Shown one piece after another: positions 5,359 through 5,855 of a stretch of 5,855 nt of DNA. Both the position numbers and the translations under genes were made by a program. The notes beneath the pieces were generated by a model that was given only the letters and a program-made list of their open reading frames with translations, searched no databases and was not told the DNA's origin. Within the stretch, counting starts at the first letter, position 1, and every line of letters starts with the position of its first letter. The stretch comes from Helicobacteraceae bacterium (GTDB lineage Bacteria; Campylobacterota; Campylobacteria; Campylobacterales; Sulfurimonadaceae), in assembly GCA_947497635.1 (NCBI GenBank), contig CANMHZ010000086.1, forward strand, positions 1 to 5,855, given 5' to 3'.

Positions 5359-5855
5359 CGAATTTCCCCTTTCACCTCTTTCACGACTTTGTAATTCAAC
5401 AGCATACCAATCAACTCCTCTTTCGAATACGCATTCAACCGCTCACGCGCTTCCTCCAAAAATAGCTCACGATCTTCAGGGGCGACACTATCTTTGAGAT
5501 ACAATAAATCTTTATCGTAGACACTTTGGAACAGTACATTGTCGAGTGATTTTTTCATCAGGACATCATACAGCTCATCACGACTCAAATGGATCAAAAA
5601 TGAAATATCTTCCTCATCCGAATGGGCATACGCCGAAATTTGTTTGGCGGTGAGTGCAAAAATAAATGCCCCGACAATTTCACCTTCTCCATTTTTCATC
5701 GGTTCATAAAAAAGATATTTTCCTTGACGATACATCACATGCGTTTGTCGAAGCGCTTTATAATCAATCTCATTGAGCAGTTTCAAATCGCTTTGTGTAT
5801 ATTTCGCATTGGCTAAAATATACTCCTTTTGCCAAGGAGTATATTTTAGCCAATG
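5355..5855 (-). CDS. Unrecognised protein with possible Cache/PAS-like segment, coupled to the regulator (5' end beyond window)
   Basis: I do not recognise this protein. The frame is open from the stop at 5355 to the right edge (166 codons). The first usable start codon inside is a TTG at 5786 with no ribosome site before it, unlike most neighbours, so the true start is probably outside. Codons from about 5806 back to 5786 (AKYTQSDL) read smoothly into the following protein. The segment YRQGKYLFYEPMKNGEGE then IVGAFIFALTAKQI resembles the end of a Cache or PAS-like ligand-binding fold; this is a weak resemblance. The remainder is acidic and helical (DEEDISFLIHLSRDELYDVLMK, shortened here) with no membrane segment. 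The stop shares ATGA with the regulator ATG, implying joint translation and a role as an accessory sensor or regulator. Bases beyond 5833 belong to an inverted repeat and may not be genuine coding sequence. Confidence 0.6.
   Translation of the reverse strand, partial: HWLKYTPWQKEYILANAKYTQSDLKLLNEIDYKALRQTHVMYRQGKYLFYEPMKNGEGEIVGAFIFALTAKQISAYAHSDEEDISFLIHLSRDELYDVLMKKSLDNVLFQSVYDKDLLYLKDSVAPEDRELFLEEARERLNAYSKEELIGMLLNYKVVKEVKGEIR
5807..5855. repeat. Perfect 22-bp inverted repeat with 5-nt loop at the window end
   Basis: The left arm is 5807-5828, the loop TTGCC is 5829-5833 and the right arm is 5834-5855. The right arm is the exact reverse complement of the left over all 22 positions, and the arm ends on the last base of the window. 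There is no T-run typical of a terminator on the coding-strand exit side. It could be a genuine hairpin, but ending exactly at the edge inside an open reading frame points to an assembly or amplification fold-back. Confidence 0.9.

Noticed and set aside
5784..5809. Eight-codon leader-peptide frame starting at the ATG at 5809, preceded by AAAAGGAG
   Set aside because: The ribosome site is about 13 nt away, which is too far, it lies within the doubtful inverted repeat, and the in-frame coding extension of the Cache-like gene explains the stretch better.

Overview
All genes in this window lie on the minus strand and read right to left: a partial sensor-like gene, a response regulator, a histidine kinase, then soxX, soxY, soxZ, soxA and a partial soxB. 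The soxXYZAB order, short gene spacing, strong AAGGAG-type ribosome sites and GC in roughly the low 40s % (by eye) suggest a sulfur-oxidising Campylobacterota (Epsilonproteobacteria), perhaps close to Sulfuricurvum or Sulfurimonas. The genus is inference from gene order and protein style, since no search was run.

Positions 1-3473 hold the core of the periplasmic thiosulfate-oxidising (Sox) system. SoxX and SoxA are c-type cytochromes with Sec signals. They couple thiosulfate to the C-terminal cysteine of SoxY. SoxY, carried by SoxZ, presents the sulfur to SoxB, a di-metal hydrolase that releases sulfate. SoxY and SoxB have twin-arginine signals, and SoxZ has none and is expected to be exported bound to SoxY. 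soxB is cut by the left window edge after 429 intact codons. No soxCD is visible.

Positions 3474-3548 are the only gap upstream of soxX. It is T-rich in the coding direction, holds three TTTAC copies and a TACAAT box, and is the best candidate for a sox promoter or operator. Positions 3549-5358 encode a membrane histidine kinase and an OmpR-family regulator whose reading frames overlap. Upstream, and joined to the regulator by an ATGA overlap, is a gene for an unrecognised protein with a possible Cache/PAS-like segment. Its true start lies outside the window.

The simplest reading is a thiosulfate-oxidation module preceded by its own sensory module, transcribed in the same direction. The last 49 bases form a perfect 22-bp inverted repeat that ends exactly at the window edge. 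It may be a real hairpin, but it looks like an assembly fold-back at a contig end. No RNA gene, CRISPR array, insertion sequence or intrinsic terminator was found.
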